A stretch of 64,000 nt of DNA from Trichopria drosophilae (lineage: Eukaryota > Arthropoda > Insecta > Hymenoptera > Diapriidae), in NCBI GenBank assembly GCA_030407085.1, contig CM059587.1, positions 78,729,001 through 78,793,000 of the forward strand, written 5' to 3'. Position numbers and translations under genes: made by a program. This document shows positions 1-12,212 of the stretch, piece after piece. The notes beneath the pieces are model-generated. The model saw nothing but the letters and a program-made list of their open reading frames with translations. It was not told the DNA's origin and did no database searches. The number at the start of each line of letters is the position of its first letter. The first letter of the stretch is position 1.

Positions 1-1229
1 GGAATACGAATAACTGCTTCAGTGGGTATACAATAACTAGTTCGCATAAAAAAAACAGTACGCATAAACAGATCGGATTGTTTACATTTCATGGTGACAA
101 TAATTGACTGTCTCACAACTAGACGCGTCTCACAACTAGCTACTCTCCCCTACTACTGAAGTATGCATTTAAAATAACTAAAAATTAAATATGGGGACTA
201 TTAACTAACAGAATATGCTTTACAAAAATATAAGAATATAAAATGTAGAATTTATGCATTATCGCTAATTGGAAAATCCGTACTTTAATTAAAAATTTAT
301 GCATACATTCGAAATGAAACAAAACACATTCATTTTCAGTATTTCTGAAAGTTTTTAAACATATGCACAAATCAAGATTTATTTCGACATGCATTCGAGT
401 AACGCACAGAATGCTTTCGATAGCTACAAATCAATATTATTACTTGTATTGTTTATTTATAATACATCTTGCATACAATAATTAATCCAGCAAGTTCGGG
501 TTACACCTAACGTACAATGTATATATACGACATTTTTTTCTTGGTTGTCAATGTAAACCACGTTAAGCATACCTACATATGGTGCCCGGGCTGTTTCAGC
601 CATAAATGTAGTTCTATATGAATGAGTTTTTATTCAATTTCCCGATGCCGTGGTATCCACGAATGAGGGTACACCCAACAGAAGATGCAAAGCAGGGGGC
701 AGTAAGTTATATATGTACGGACTACTTGTATATGCCAAAGACATGCATCATTTCCGGCGATGAAGCACAGTTATAAATACACAAAGAAAGTGCAGGAGCT
801 GACGAGAAACGATTTAATGCGCGCAAAAGTGGAATAAATTATACAAAAATATTGCAAAATTTGTTTTCTAAGCCAAGCTTATTTATTACCGAGAAACTAA
901 GTCTTCCATGGAGATTCTAGGAATCTAAACTTGCCGAGACAATTTTTTTTTTCGAAAAATCGAAAATAAAAATTTCGAAAATGGGGAAGACATATGGTTG
1001 CTTAAATTGGTCTGCAAATTACCGATTTACAAATTAACAAAACATTTCTGTTATTTCCTATACAAATATAATATTTCCTTGTTTTTACGAAGAAAAACAG
1101 AAAGAGAAAGAAATAACAAAATACAAATAATACGCAAACATTAGTATCAAATTGTCTACAGAAGGTCAGTTTCAAAAACTGCAAGTGGCGCAATCTTTAA
1201 CGACTGTTTAAAAGATTAGCCAGTTAGGT
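1..1229. other. No gene seen; AT-rich
   Basis: Only short, low-complexity reading frames with no recognisable family. Poly-T and mononucleotide-rich patches, for example around 940-980. No repeat boundary identified. Confidence 0.4.
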
Positions 1230-2130
1230 CACAATCTTGAAAATTGTTCTATCGCATTAAGATTTTAATATATCCTAACCTAAAAGTTCGAAAGCACCGT
1301 TTTTTTAATATCCAGTAATTTTTTCTAGCGAAACCACTGTTTTGTTCACAATTTTCCAAGAACCAGATTAAAATGCAATTCATCGGCTTTAAAATTTATT
1401 TTTTAATCGTTTCGATATGATTTTTTTAAGGGTTATCGAACTTTTTGTCACGGCAGTATGTAATTTTCGTACACCTAGTATAAATGTATAAATATATGAA
1501 CGTAATTGAAAAAATTACACCGACCTCATTGTCCATAAACCTGAGTACAGTAGAGTCCCGGTGAATTTGCGTCTGGATATATTTACGTCCCAGCGTATTT
1601 GCCCAGTTCCGTCTCGTTATATTTGTCTGTCGCCGCTCTCTTTCTCCCCCACCTTACGCGCTGGGGCCTCAGGAAGGGCCTGATGTGACGTCACGAACGT
1701 AACACGACTGAACAGAGTGGGAGAAGCGGCGCTCCCCTTTTTTGACAAAGGCGAGGAACCAAGCGGGCAAATATACCGGGACTCTACTATATAATTCTCC
1801 GAAGGTTTTCTAAGTGCTACGTCCAAATACGGTCCCAGAATTGCCTTATCGCGTGAAAATTTGGAGATATCCTAACCTAACACTACAAAAACAAACATTC
1901 TAATCGTGTCTTGACAAAAGCTTCGCTAACTCGTGAGAAAAAATCGAATCGGAATAACTAAGAAGGTATTTTATAGCTAATGAATAGCACTTTAATGGGT
2001 TTTGCCAAATTGCGAACAAAAATTTTGTTTCGTTACAAAAACTTACTGTAAATGGACAAAAACGGTATTTTTTTGTACATTTAGGTTAGGATGTCACAAA
2101 ATCTTAATGCAATAGTGCGACCAGATTTGG
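1230..2130. mobile_element. Degenerate palindromic element interrupted by a MITE
   Basis: The left arm (about 1250-1400) and the reverse complement of the right arm (about 1990-2128) share gcattaagattttaat/g, atcctaacctaaa, and a gcgaaac...ttgttc..caattt stretch. Arms are diverged. A CAGTAG-type MITE occupies the centre (1546-1791). Confidence 0.55.
1546..1791. mobile_element. CAGTAG-type MITE, family 1 (copy A)
   Basis: Starts TA-CAGTAGAGTCCCGG and ends CCGGGACTCTACTa-TA, so it has short TIRs and a TA duplication. The inside repeats short tttgc/ttacgtcc motifs near both ends (aatttgcgtc, atatttacgtcc, gtatttgccc, atatttgtc). No coding capacity. TIR and target resemble pogo/Tigger-like MITEs. 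Confidence 0.75.
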
Positions 2131-2279
2131 AATCAGCGCATCCTTTGGACGAGTCATAGTGTGGTTTACATATACATGTATAAAAATTCCGAACAATCAC
2201 CGGATAACAAATTTCATTTAAAAAAATGCAAATTCCGTAATTTTCACGTATAGTAGTGGGCCATCTTCGACAGTATACA

Positions 2280-2595
2280 AAAATAAGTTTTTCGTCATAG
2301 TAGGCGTAAAGTACGTCTTTACGCCTCTTTTGGCGGGTGTAAAGTTGCCTTTTACGCCTACTAGGCGTAAAGTGAACCCTAGGGCGTAAAATTACCCCGA
2401 GGCCGGCCCTCGAGCCGTTGATCGCCGACGGTTGTAACTTTTCTTGCCCTACGTTTCACTTAACGTCCAATAGACGTAAAAGTCAGTTTTACTCCTGCAA
2501 ATCGATGCGCGAAAAGGTATGTCTTTCCGCCTACGTATGAGAAAAATAATGTTCGCACGTGGGGCGTAAGACTTTATACCCTCGGACCGACTTCG
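2280..2595. repeat. Cluster of GGCGTAAA / TTTACGCC palindromic motifs
   Basis: The octamer GGCGTAAA or its complement TTTACGCC, with near variants, recurs many times in about 300 bases in both orientations (taggcgtaaag, tctttacgcctc, ttttacgcctac, agggcgtaaaa, ggggcgtaaga). It is GC-richer than its surroundings. No protein frame explains it. Confidence 0.6.
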
Positions 2596-2815
2596 CCGTC
2601 CCTCGGACACGAGAATTACCGTACGAAAATAACTATTTCATCACACTGGGACGAAAGCAGCAACTTTCCTCCCGCAAGCGGGAAGGAAATGAAGAAAAAT
2701 CGTATACTTCCCTCGGGAAGTAAAAAAGAATGTCTCAGACTGCGTGTAATTTTTACCCGAGGTGAAGCCGAGGGTGAAAAACGTGTAGTCTGAAGCATTC
2801 TTTATTTTACCTCCC
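2596..2815. repeat. CCCTCGG-motif segment with inverted structure
   Basis: Repeated ccctcgg/ccgaggg motifs (ccctcggaccgac, ccctcggacacg, ccctcgggaag, cccgaggtgaagccgaggg) and a partial inverted repeat (aagaatgtctcagactgcgtg versus gtgtagtctgaagcattctt). Probably the end of a non-autonomous element that also covers the preceding GGCGTAAA cluster. Confidence 0.45.
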
Positions 2816-3294
2816 TCGTTGAGTAATATACTATTTTTTCCCTGTTGAAACTTAGATTTGTTTATGAAGGTATCAAGATTATTTTACAAACAAAAAATTT
2901 ATATCATTTGCTTCTCTTATAATTTAGTAATTCGTAATAATGTATTCTAATGGAAGTATGTAAGAACTTGCCGTATTTTTGCACTGATTTGGAAACACTT
3001 TTTTGTTATTGCAATACTTCTGCGCCAATAAGGAAATAGTAGATTGTGCAACTAGGGAGGAAAATAGGTGTTTGCTGATGAGTGCGAGTTTGACGTCCTA
3101 GCTTCCGCGAGATAGGGAGCAAAATAGTATTTTGCACTCAGAATAGGAGAAACTTATTTTGCTCTCGAATATATTTATTTTGCACCCTAGGGAGAGAATG
3201 TGCTATTTTGCATTTTACGCACAGACTGTGAGAACAAAATATTCCCCATTGTAATTATACATACTGATTTTTAAGGGTTTATTTGCCGTCCCTA

Positions 3295-3960
3295 TCGGAC
3301 CTCACCGATCGAAAGTAGGCCGAAAATTGACGGTCGATATGTGCAAATAATTGACAAAGAATTGCCCGACAGTTGACCCCATGCCGAAAATATGTTAATG
3401 GTAAGATGGTGTAATGGCCATGGTAAAATTACGGTCGACTTTGTCGTTTTTCGACCGATAATTGACCGAAAGCCGGAAATGTTTGGGGTGAAATGTCAGT
3501 CGACTTTCTTCATTAGCGACCAACATTTGACCAACTTCGAAGCAGTCTTGCTCAATTTTCGGTCGACTCTTCAATTGTCGACTGACAATTGACCTAAAAT
3601 ATTACAAGTCAACTTTTACGAAGTTGGCAAAAAATGGACCGAAAAATGCTTGATTTGTTAAAAGTCAATCATAAATTGACCTAAAATATTGTTGGTTGAT
3701 TTCCACTCAACTTTTACAATATTGTCGGACAAATGACCAAAAAATGCTGTTTTGGTTGGTAAATGTGGAGCGTAAATCGATCCGAATTTTCATTGATCGA
3801 TTTTAGAAAATTCATAAAAGTCGACAGTCGATTTGTGCAAAAATATCGAATATTGGCCGATAATTAACCGAACACTATTTTTAAGTGATGACGACTTTAA
3901 TTCGACCGAATATTGACCGATTTCGGTTGATCAACCCTAAATTGACTTAAAAACGAGTTA
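3295..3960. repeat. Degenerate TTGACCGA minisatellite
   Basis: Irregular repeats built on ttgaccgaa, gtcgactttt and ccgataattgacc, in both orientations, over about 650 bases. The open frame at 3392-3592 is just this repeat translated. Confidence 0.5.
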
Positions 3961-6185
3961 ACCTGTTTTGATAGCGGTATTTCATTTTGATCATTTGTAA
4001 AAAAAAGCTGCAGCCCTATAATAGTGTTGCAATACCTACTGATCATCGTCATCGTCATCGCCATCACCGGGAAGACCCAAAACTCTGACAAGAAAACGTT
4101 ATTTTATTAATTACTCTCCTGTAACTACACTTTACAATGTTAATAATTTTTTAATAATTTTCTAATATTTTAGTTATAAGTTTTAGCCATAAGATAACGC
4201 GTTGTATCGCCATCAAGGCTTAATGTTAAATAAATACAAATACAAATAATTGTAAGGTCACAAAGCGTTTTAAATATTTGCGGAGAATAATTACACATTC
4301 CAAGTACTTATGAGCTAATAGATTGTTTATATTGCCGTAATTCGCTGAAATTTGCCTGAAACTTGAAAAAGTAATATTTAATTCAATTTTCGATCGAAAG
4401 CCTACGATTGTAATTCGTTCCAATTCCTGGAAGCGAATTGTTTTGGAAAATAGTACCTTTTCCTGCCGACAGACAGGATTCTCTCGCGATTCTCCTTTCT
4501 TTCTCGCTACAGTGATACATTGACGATTAGCATATTTATATTACATCATGACAAAAAACTTAGATTCTAGAACTAAACTTCGAATTCTTATTGACTATAA
4601 TCTTCGATTTTTTTTCATTTATTGTGGAAAACCACCAGAAAAGAATTAAAAAAACATTAATTTATTACTATTCTCAATAATTGAAAAATAATTTAGTCGT
4701 TGTTAAATAAAAATTAAATTATTCAGTTATTGGGCTCCCAGCAAACAAAACAGGATTACCTGGAATTGAATATTCCGAATTATTTTCAATCTTTGTTGTT
4801 GTACTGAAGATGACTTCCGTGAATAATGCTGAACATCGTCTCAATACTTACGAAAGTTTTTTTTTAAATACTTTTTTCAAATTTAATTTTTATTTAAAAT
4901 TTTTTTATTTTAACTTTTATTTCTCATAATTAAAACATTCGAATATATGGTCCAATTTAGTACATATTATACTACCTCTAATAAATACTATATTGACATA
5001 ATGATTGTAATCCGCGCTGTTCAAACACCCGTAGAGTTGGCTAATTTGCTAAATATTATAATAGTTATACTAAATACTTGATTGGCATAGTTATAGTCCG
5101 CGTAGTCAAGTTTCCGTAGAAGTTATATTTTATTTCAAATATAGTAAAAAAAAAGTGTCCATTCTAAAAAAGAACTTTTCTTTTAGGAAATTACACTAGG
5201 ACTTCAAATGCATCTTTCAAAATTTATTAAATTAGTGGTATGGCTATCAAAATTAACTTGTTATATTTCACTGTAAAAAAAGCACTTTTTTTAATCGATT
5301 TACATGGATGAACAAAATTTAAATAGAAACCTGATGTAATTACCCTTTTTTTTAAATGAAACAACAATATTTTTTACGATAAAGTACGACGAAGATAGAG
5401 TGAATATGTCAATGAAATGACGACGACCAATGAATAGACAGTATGCAGCATATTGCTAATTATTACAAATATACGGTGCAGTTGCAACATGTTTACACTA
5501 CTATTGATCTTTCAATGTTTATTATTTCGTTGAAAGAAAGCGATGTTTTCAAGCTGTCTTAAAATTGTACAAAAAACGTCAAATTTAATTGAATCCGTAT
5601 ATTCCTTTAGGTTTAGTGTATTATTTTACAAAAGTATAAATTTAACGTTAATAATTACATAAAATCAAGTTATTAAGCAGGCGAATAAAAAGTGCAAAGC
5701 TTTACGATTGCAATGGTCGTACCCATATTTAGAATTTATAGAAGAATTTTAAAGTGACAATTGATCAGTGTCAAAATGGCTTAACCAAACAAAAACTAAA
5801 ATTTCTTATCAGAATCTACACTTTCGGAAGTAAACATTAAACAAAATTTCTTGATATAATTTTTCGCTCATTTTATCCCTAGAGCTGGTAAACAATTTTT
5901 TGAAGCAATTTAAAAATGCAAATCAGTATAAATAATACATTAATACATGGAAAATAAAAGTCTTACTATAATAATTAAATTTAAATTTAAATAAAAACCA
6001 TAATTGAATAATTTATCATTTAAATTTTATTTTTTTATATTAAAAATATTATAAAGCTGAAATATTATTGCTACCAACATTTTCATTTATTCAATATTAT
6101 TATATTCAAATTAGAACACTTATTGTTTTCAATCACTGATTAAGTGGTAACGCGAAATTGAAGGTAATAAAGGTCTTATTCTACG
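3961..6185. other. AT-rich intergenic DNA
   Basis: No gene or clear element. At 4739 there is an isolated CCCAGCAAACAAAAC that resembles the end of the CCCAG family found elsewhere, without a visible partner. Confidence 0.4.
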
Positions 6186-6325
6186 CATCGTTGAATGTGC
6201 ATTTTATCAAATGGAGTTCTAACTGTGCATTATATCAACTGCACTTTTGAACGTGCGTTACATCAAATTCGTTGTGAATGTGCATTATATTGTATTCGTC
6301 ATGAATGTGCATTATATCAATAGGA
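6186..6325. repeat. About 33-bp tandem repeat
   Basis: Four to five copies of a unit centred on gaatgtgcattatatcaa, separated by variable ttcgt/aactg spacers. Confidence 0.65.
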
Positions 6326-6568
6326 GGCATCGATATGGTACCTTGTTCATCACAATAGGATTCCGACCAGTTAACCTCTAATTTGTTGTACCGGAAGTTG
6401 CTATTTATTTACATTTTGCCTCACAGATATCGATTCAGTAAACGAGTGTTTACGGTACAGTTTTTCATGAGCTTTCACGTTATATGCGGAAACCCGCAAC
6501 GGGACGCCGACCATGTTTTTTGCAACCGGTTCTCGGAGGCGCTAAATAAAGTTTAACGATTTTGACTA

Positions 6569-6830
6569 TACAGAAGAGTCCCGGTATATTTGCCCGCTTG
6601 GTTCCACCCCCCCCCCCTCCGTCGCCTTATATTTGTCAAAAGATGGGGAGTGCCGCTTCTCCCACTCTCCTCATTCGCGTTACGTTCGTGACGTCACGAC
6701 AGGCCTTTCCTGAGGCCCCAGCTGCAAGGTAAGGGAAACAGAGAGCAGCGACAGACAAATATAACGAGACGGAACTGGGCAAATATGCTGGGACGTAAAT
6801 ATAGCAAGAAGCAAATATACAGGGATGGTG
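6569..6830. mobile_element. CAGTAG-type MITE, family 1 (copy B, inverted)
   Basis: Starts TA-CAGAAGAGTCCCGG and carries the same internal blocks as the 1546-1791 copy in the opposite orientation (gcccgcttggttcc, cagacaaatataacgagacgg, aactgggcaaatat). The right end is worn. Contains a C13 run at about 6606-6618. Confidence 0.7.
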
Positions 6831-7930
6831 GAAATTAAAATACTAGAGAAAATCATGGTAAATTTACAGCGTTGCGGTAAAATTCTTACATTATCGATGT
6901 GATTTTACGCGTGCACTGTAAATAAGACGTCAATCGGTTATTGGTGAGAGAGACCCGACACACTAAAGGGAGGAGCACATACTTAAATGCCTATAGCACA
7001 ATTTAAAGTGCATTTGTAGTATGTATTACAAATACGATGTAAATTACATTTTTTAAATTATACAATCGATGTAAAATTGCCACGATTATTACTGGTATTT
7101 TTATTTCTACCTTTGCATTGGATGTAAATTTACTGTTTCATTGTGAATTTTACATGTTTATGGTAAATTTCCTTCGATTTTCGCGGGATTTTCACATGAA
7201 AATTGTAATTTTACTACGAAAATAATAGGAAATTTCAACAAAACTGTAAAAGCTCTGAAATGTAATTTTACTTTTACTTTTCAGTGTAAGTCATAAGCGA
7301 AACTTCGGTTCCAAAATGGAGCTTTAATTACCCAGCAAACGGAAATTCATTGAAATTCATTCATTGATTTTAAATGAATCTCAATAGATTTGAATTGGTT
7401 TTCTTAATCACTAAATGTCAATAGAAATCTATTCAACAGAGCTGCAACCAATGATTTTCTATTGTTTTAAAATCACTGTTTTCAGTACGTGCTTATTATA
7501 CTGTAATAAATTGAACATAAATAATCTTAAATTGATAGTTTTTATTAAAGGACGCGACGCGATGGTTAGGTTTAGACTAACTGACATTTTAGAACGACCG
7601 GCAATTGAAGTGCGTGAGGACAAGGGAACGAGAGAATTCGAAGTTAGTTTGAATTATATGTATAAAATACGAATTCCCTACAATACTATTGAAATTCATT
7701 CAATTTCATTGGCTTTCCCATTTTTAATGATTTTGTATTAATAAAAGAATGTACATTTTATATATTAATTTCTCTAATTATTTATTATTACATTATAGTA
7801 CATCTTGTCACATAGGAAGGAAATATTATTGTTAACACTTAAATTGTAGACAACAAAAAAGATTATAGCTCTAAAAACCTCTAAAATATTAAAATACATC
7901 TCATAATGAATTTTACAATATATTCCTCTG
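6831..7930. other. Repeat-derived intergenic DNA, no gene
   Basis: 6840-7290 consists of gtaaattttac-type repeats ending cagtgtaa, like the internal units of the CACTGTAAAA elements at 31.7 and 52.3 kb. At 7332 a CCCAGCAAACGG end begins a run of attgaaattcattc motifs. The 108-residue frame at 7415-7741 lies inside this and has no recognisable domain. Confidence 0.4.
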
Positions 7931-7938
7931 TTTTAACA

Positions 7939-8770
7939 TTTAACCACTTCGCTGCGGCGAGAATTTCACAAAAAGTGCCCAAAATGCGGGAAAAAAAATT
8001 TGGTTAGATTTTACTGTAACTTGGTGTATAGGGGTTTCTTGGGACGCTGATTAGGAATTTGAAGTCAGATTTCGAAAATTTAAAATGGCGGATTCAATAT
8101 TGCCGGCAAATTTTCAATTGTCTAAAAATTTAGCGGGACACTTGTTACTCCTAGGTTTTCAGGGTCGCTGATGACGAATCCGAAGTTACGTTTTTGGAAA
8201 ATTCAAAATGGCGGACGACTTTTTTGAAAATCGATGTAATTTGCCTAAAAATTATTACTCGGGGGTTTTTGTGGTCGCTGATTACGAATCTGAAGTCAGA
8301 TTTTAAAAATTCAAAATGTCGGATCCCATATGGCGGACGACTTTATCACATTCGCAAGCCCACGATTCAAATAAGATGTCTTAAAAGATGCATTAAAACT
8401 TGGATTTTTTTAGATTTTCTTTTGTTTCCTATGCAGGGTCCAAACAGATTTAATGCAGCGACAAAGAAAGCTGAGTGCCTTTTCAATATCAATTCAACGT
8501 TAGATTAGACTTCATCGACTACAAAAACCTTAAGCTGACGAGTTTCAAGCGAATTACATTAAATTTTTAAAAAGTCATCCGTTATATTGGACCTGCCGTT
8601 TTCAATTTTGAAAAACTAACATCCGATTCGTAATCAGCGACCACAAAAAACCCCCGAGTAATAATTTTTAGGCAAATTACATCGATTTTCAAAAAAGTCG
8701 TCCGCCATATTGGATCCGCCATTTTGGATTTTTAAAAACTGACTTCAGATTTGTAATCAGCAGCCGAAAA
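7939..8770. mobile_element. TTAA-flanked palindromic element with GGCGGATCC module
   Basis: TTAA-CCACTTCGCTGCGGCG at 7939 resembles the piggyBac-like end at 53136. Inside, a unit of about 115 bp (ggtcgctgattacgaatctgaagtcagatttt...aaaatggcggatcc) recurs in plus orientation at about 8041, 8163 and 8273, and in minus orientation at 8580-8765. The right terminus was not found, so the extent is approximate. Confidence 0.5.
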
Positions 8771-9520
8771 TCTGTAAAGAACCATATCGTCTGATTGTTT
8801 TTTAATATTATTATTCGAGTATAAATGTGAAATTGATGTACACTTTTTATTGGACATGGTCAACTTTGACCCCTCATATTTCCGAAACGGGGCATATGCT
8901 CACTTTGAAATTTTGCAGGGAATATTGGGTCATCATATGTAACCAATTGGCATAAAAAAAGTTTCAATATTCGAGGTACGAAAAACGGACATTTTTTGCA
9001 CGGGGCTTACAGAGGCTCTTTCCATATATTTTTTACAGTGTAGAGAAGGTAAACATAACCTCAAAAGTATTGGCTATAACAGTTTATATATATGTAAAAA
9101 CAGACGAATTAAAATGTAATTAATTTCACGGGCACTATAAGTAATAATAATATACATGAACCCATTCAGCAAAAAGAGTTCAAAATGATTTCGAAATGTG
9201 CTCTAAAAGAAGTCAGATGTCCCACTTTCTCCCAGTTTCCTGAACTTGCTTTGTTTTCAATTTGAATGCACACGAATGCATTAAAACCGATTAAAATTTT
9301 CAAAGCAGTTTACAACTTCTAGAAAGTTTCCAATTTCTTGAAATGAATTAAATCCAAAAAAGCTACCAAAACCGGAATTTCAATTTATTTGCCGGGTAAA
9401 GATCAAATCCGATGCAGTTTTATGCACGTGTGTACGTCATTTTTGTCGCTGCATTGGGAACGCTACCGTAACGTCATGTTTTTATAGTCCAGCAAGATAA
9501 ACATGAAGTAAAATAATAAA
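8771..9520. other. Intergenic, upstream of SRA gene
   Basis: AT-rich, with an acagtgtag remnant at 9037. No TATA box or other obvious promoter motif directly upstream of 9521. Confidence 0.35.
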
Positions 9521-11758
9521 ATGGCGTCGGCGAACGTTGAAATTCGATTGCGACCGAATACTGTCGACGAAAATCTCGGAATAATACGCGGAATTCATTC
9601 CAAGTCAAAGGTTAACAAAAAACTATCCATTTTCTCATTTCCTAAAAAGATTATTTCATAAAAACTTTCATTACAAAAACTGCATCTGTCTTTTCAGGTC
9701 GACGACAGGAGTCGCGATGAACTGCACAAACTTTTCGTCAGCATCAATGCAAGATGTTCTAAGCAGTCCTTTAAATCAAAAGGAAACTCTTTCTTTCCTG
9801 AAAAACATGAAGTACGTATCAACAACACTACAAAATAGTCTAACCTAACCCCTTTGTTAAACAAAACCGTTTCATTTTTCCAGAAAACCATTGCACAGTA
9901 CGGTCCAGTACCTTCGAGTCCATCCGGTTCTTGGTGGGGAATTCGTATGGATTGTGCTCGCGACGGTGTGCATGGACCGTTTAACGAAAGTATACAAGAC
10001 GGACCGTTCGGAGCATTTTCCATCTGTACCTCCCATCTGAACACCGATGACGTAGATCTAGGAGAAACACTGTCCTTCACCGGACACGAATACATCTCCA
10101 AAACTGACGTAACAAACGATTCCTTAGTTCTAAGCTACAAGAATCAAATTCCGCTGCGATTGGTGAGAAGTTACAATCTGTCAAACGATTATTCCCCAAA
10201 AACTGGCTATCGCTACGACGGTCTCTACATCGTAGTAGCCTACTGGATCGGTGTATCCCGAAACTCTAAAAAATACCTCAAATTTGCTCTTTCCCGAGTT
10301 ATTAATCAAGATAAACCACCGTGGACTAAGTCAATCTCAATATCGATAAAACAACACATTGAAGAACCAACGATAATTGCGCGAACACGAAGTCACAATC
10401 TCGCTACCAAACCGAAAGAAACTCAAAAATTTGTGTATGAAAAATCTCCCGAAAAACAAAGTGCAATCGTCACGAGACAAGTGTTCAACAAGTTCAGCTC
10501 TCCGGAAAGTACCGCCACAACTGGCAAATCTATCCGTCAAATAAATGCAAGTCCGTCAAAATTGTGCAATACCAATATTGCAATTCGTACCGATTTGTAC
10601 GACTCGTCTCACAATTTACAACCAGAATCGAAAAAGACGCCAATGACATTTTGTAGGATCTTTAAACCGTCAAGATTGAAACCTACGCAAGTGCAACTCA
10701 ACGATACTGAAACGACACTTGGAAAAGTAGACGAAACGAGAAAACCTACCGAACAACCTAACCTAACCTTACAAAACAGTTTCTCTACAATGTGCGATCC
10801 TTTTCTAAAACCTTCGTCAAGTATCGATTCGTTAACTCCGGATATTCTCGTGAGTCTTCTGGTTAAAGAAAAGTATCATCCGATGGCTAAATTATTAATC
10901 GGAAATATGATCGGATTAGAAAACGAAGAATCGGCAATGTTGAACGCTTACAACGCATTGACTTCGAAAGCTGACAGCGAAGAGGAAAGTGCCAAACAGG
11001 AAAAAGTGCAACAAAAACGAAAATTCTTTCAACCAAGACGCGTAACGAGAAAACTGAGAAATGGCATACGAAAACCAGGAATTACAAATTTAATAATTGA
11101 AAAACCAGGTTTGACAGAATTAAAAAAACGGAATGGTATTTCGAAAACTCGACGAATACAATTCCAAGCCATAAAATTGATCAAAAAACGGAATCGAGAA
11201 AGAATATCGAAAAAGATAGACAGATCGAAAGATTTTGCAAAAGTCGATCAATCGATTCAATGTACATTACTGCAAGAACTCTTCGTTGATAAATCTTCGC
11301 AAACCGTTGATGAAAATCGAGAGGATGTAAAATTGGAAGTTATCGATTTGGAAGAAGTTAAATCTGAACCCGATACAAGCGATTGCAGCAGTCCAGAACC
11401 GGAATCGATAGAAAATGTCAATCCAACGAGTTCAGCGTTTGTGCCTGTCAGCGTTGACAGCAGCATTAGAATCGCTCGTTTAAGATCGATTGGATTTAGG
11501 CCAATCGGTTTCTCTCCGCCGTTAGAAATCGGACAGCGAGAAGTTGACGAAGAATACAAAAAGTACACAAACGAAGAGACGACAGTTGTGGGTTACATGG
11601 ACGAACCGTTGCACTTTGAGAATATCGAATCGGAGGATTCTCGGCTGAGAAAAAAACCTCGAAAGAAAAAAAATTCGGTAGACGAAGACTTTGAACGGCC
11701 CTGGCATGGCTGGAAGAAGGTAACGAAGAATGGACGTGTCTTTTGGACCGGCTACTGA
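9521..11758 (+). CDS. Stand-alone SRA/YDG-domain protein (UHRF1-SRA-like)
   Basis: Coding exons are 9521-9610, 9698-9811 and 9884-11758. Both introns are phase 0 (donors gttaac and gtacgt; acceptors ttttcag and tttccag), giving 692 residues. Residues about 74-218 form an SRA/YDG domain: the GAFS strand (111-114), DDVD (123-126), FTG (133-135), RYDGLYIVVAYW (178-189) and PPWTK (213-217) line up in order with UHRF1. SRA domains bind DNA and flip out modified cytosine. No UBL, tandem Tudor, PHD or RING module is visible. The UHRF1 NKR-finger segment is replaced by a shorter stretch, and the first base-stacking tyrosine looks replaced. The rest is low-complexity and basic (about 440-530), then acidic, with a KSSQT motif (538-542), VIDLEE (554-559), two psi-K-x-E sites (K551, K561) and a C-terminal GWKKVTKNGRVFW. 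AATAAA lies at 11767. The first ATG after the upstream untranslated run was chosen as start. The domain call is firm; function is inferred as a nuclear DNA- or modified-base-binding role. Confidence 0.85.
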
Positions 11759-11766
11759 TTTTTCTG

Positions 11767-11772
11767 AATAAA
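11767..11772 (+). promoter_or_regulatory. Poly(A) signal of SRA-domain gene
   Basis: AATAAA begins 9 bases after the stop codon of the SRA gene. It is close for a 3'UTR, so a second site further down may also be used. Confidence 0.45.
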
Positions 11773-12212
11773 ACGAGTGCTGGTCATTCCCAAAGATTAA
11801 CCTTCTCCCGTGTACAGTGAGTTATTTCTCGAAGAAATGGTTAAACGTTCCAAACGAACGTTTCGACTGTGTTTTTTGTGTATATTATGTTGAAAAGTGG
11901 CCGGGACATTGTCGTCGTTGATTTTGTATACATCGTTTAATATATAGTCGATTCTTCTGCTAATTCGAGGGAAAACTTAGCTAAAGTATTAAGATTTATT
12001 TTGTAAAGTTTTTAAATCAATTATTTTATCGCTTTATTTTTAATAGGTTATTGTATATTTGTGTACGAGGTAGATATGAAAAATATTAAGAAACTTGTTC
12101 TCATTTACCTAAAAGTGCGAGTGGAATACACTTACGGTGCTTTTTAAACCGATTTAACCGAACGGTTCTGGCACCTGGCATTTTCTTGTTGATTTCGATT
12201 CCAGATCATTAA

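Noticed and set aside
7415..7741. 108-residue plus-strand open frame
   Set aside because: Low-complexity translation of AT-rich repeat sequence; no domain and no coding bias visible.
9694..10101. 135-residue minus-strand open frame
   Set aside because: It is the antisense of the SRA exon region; the plus strand has splice-consistent, domain-matching coding sequence.
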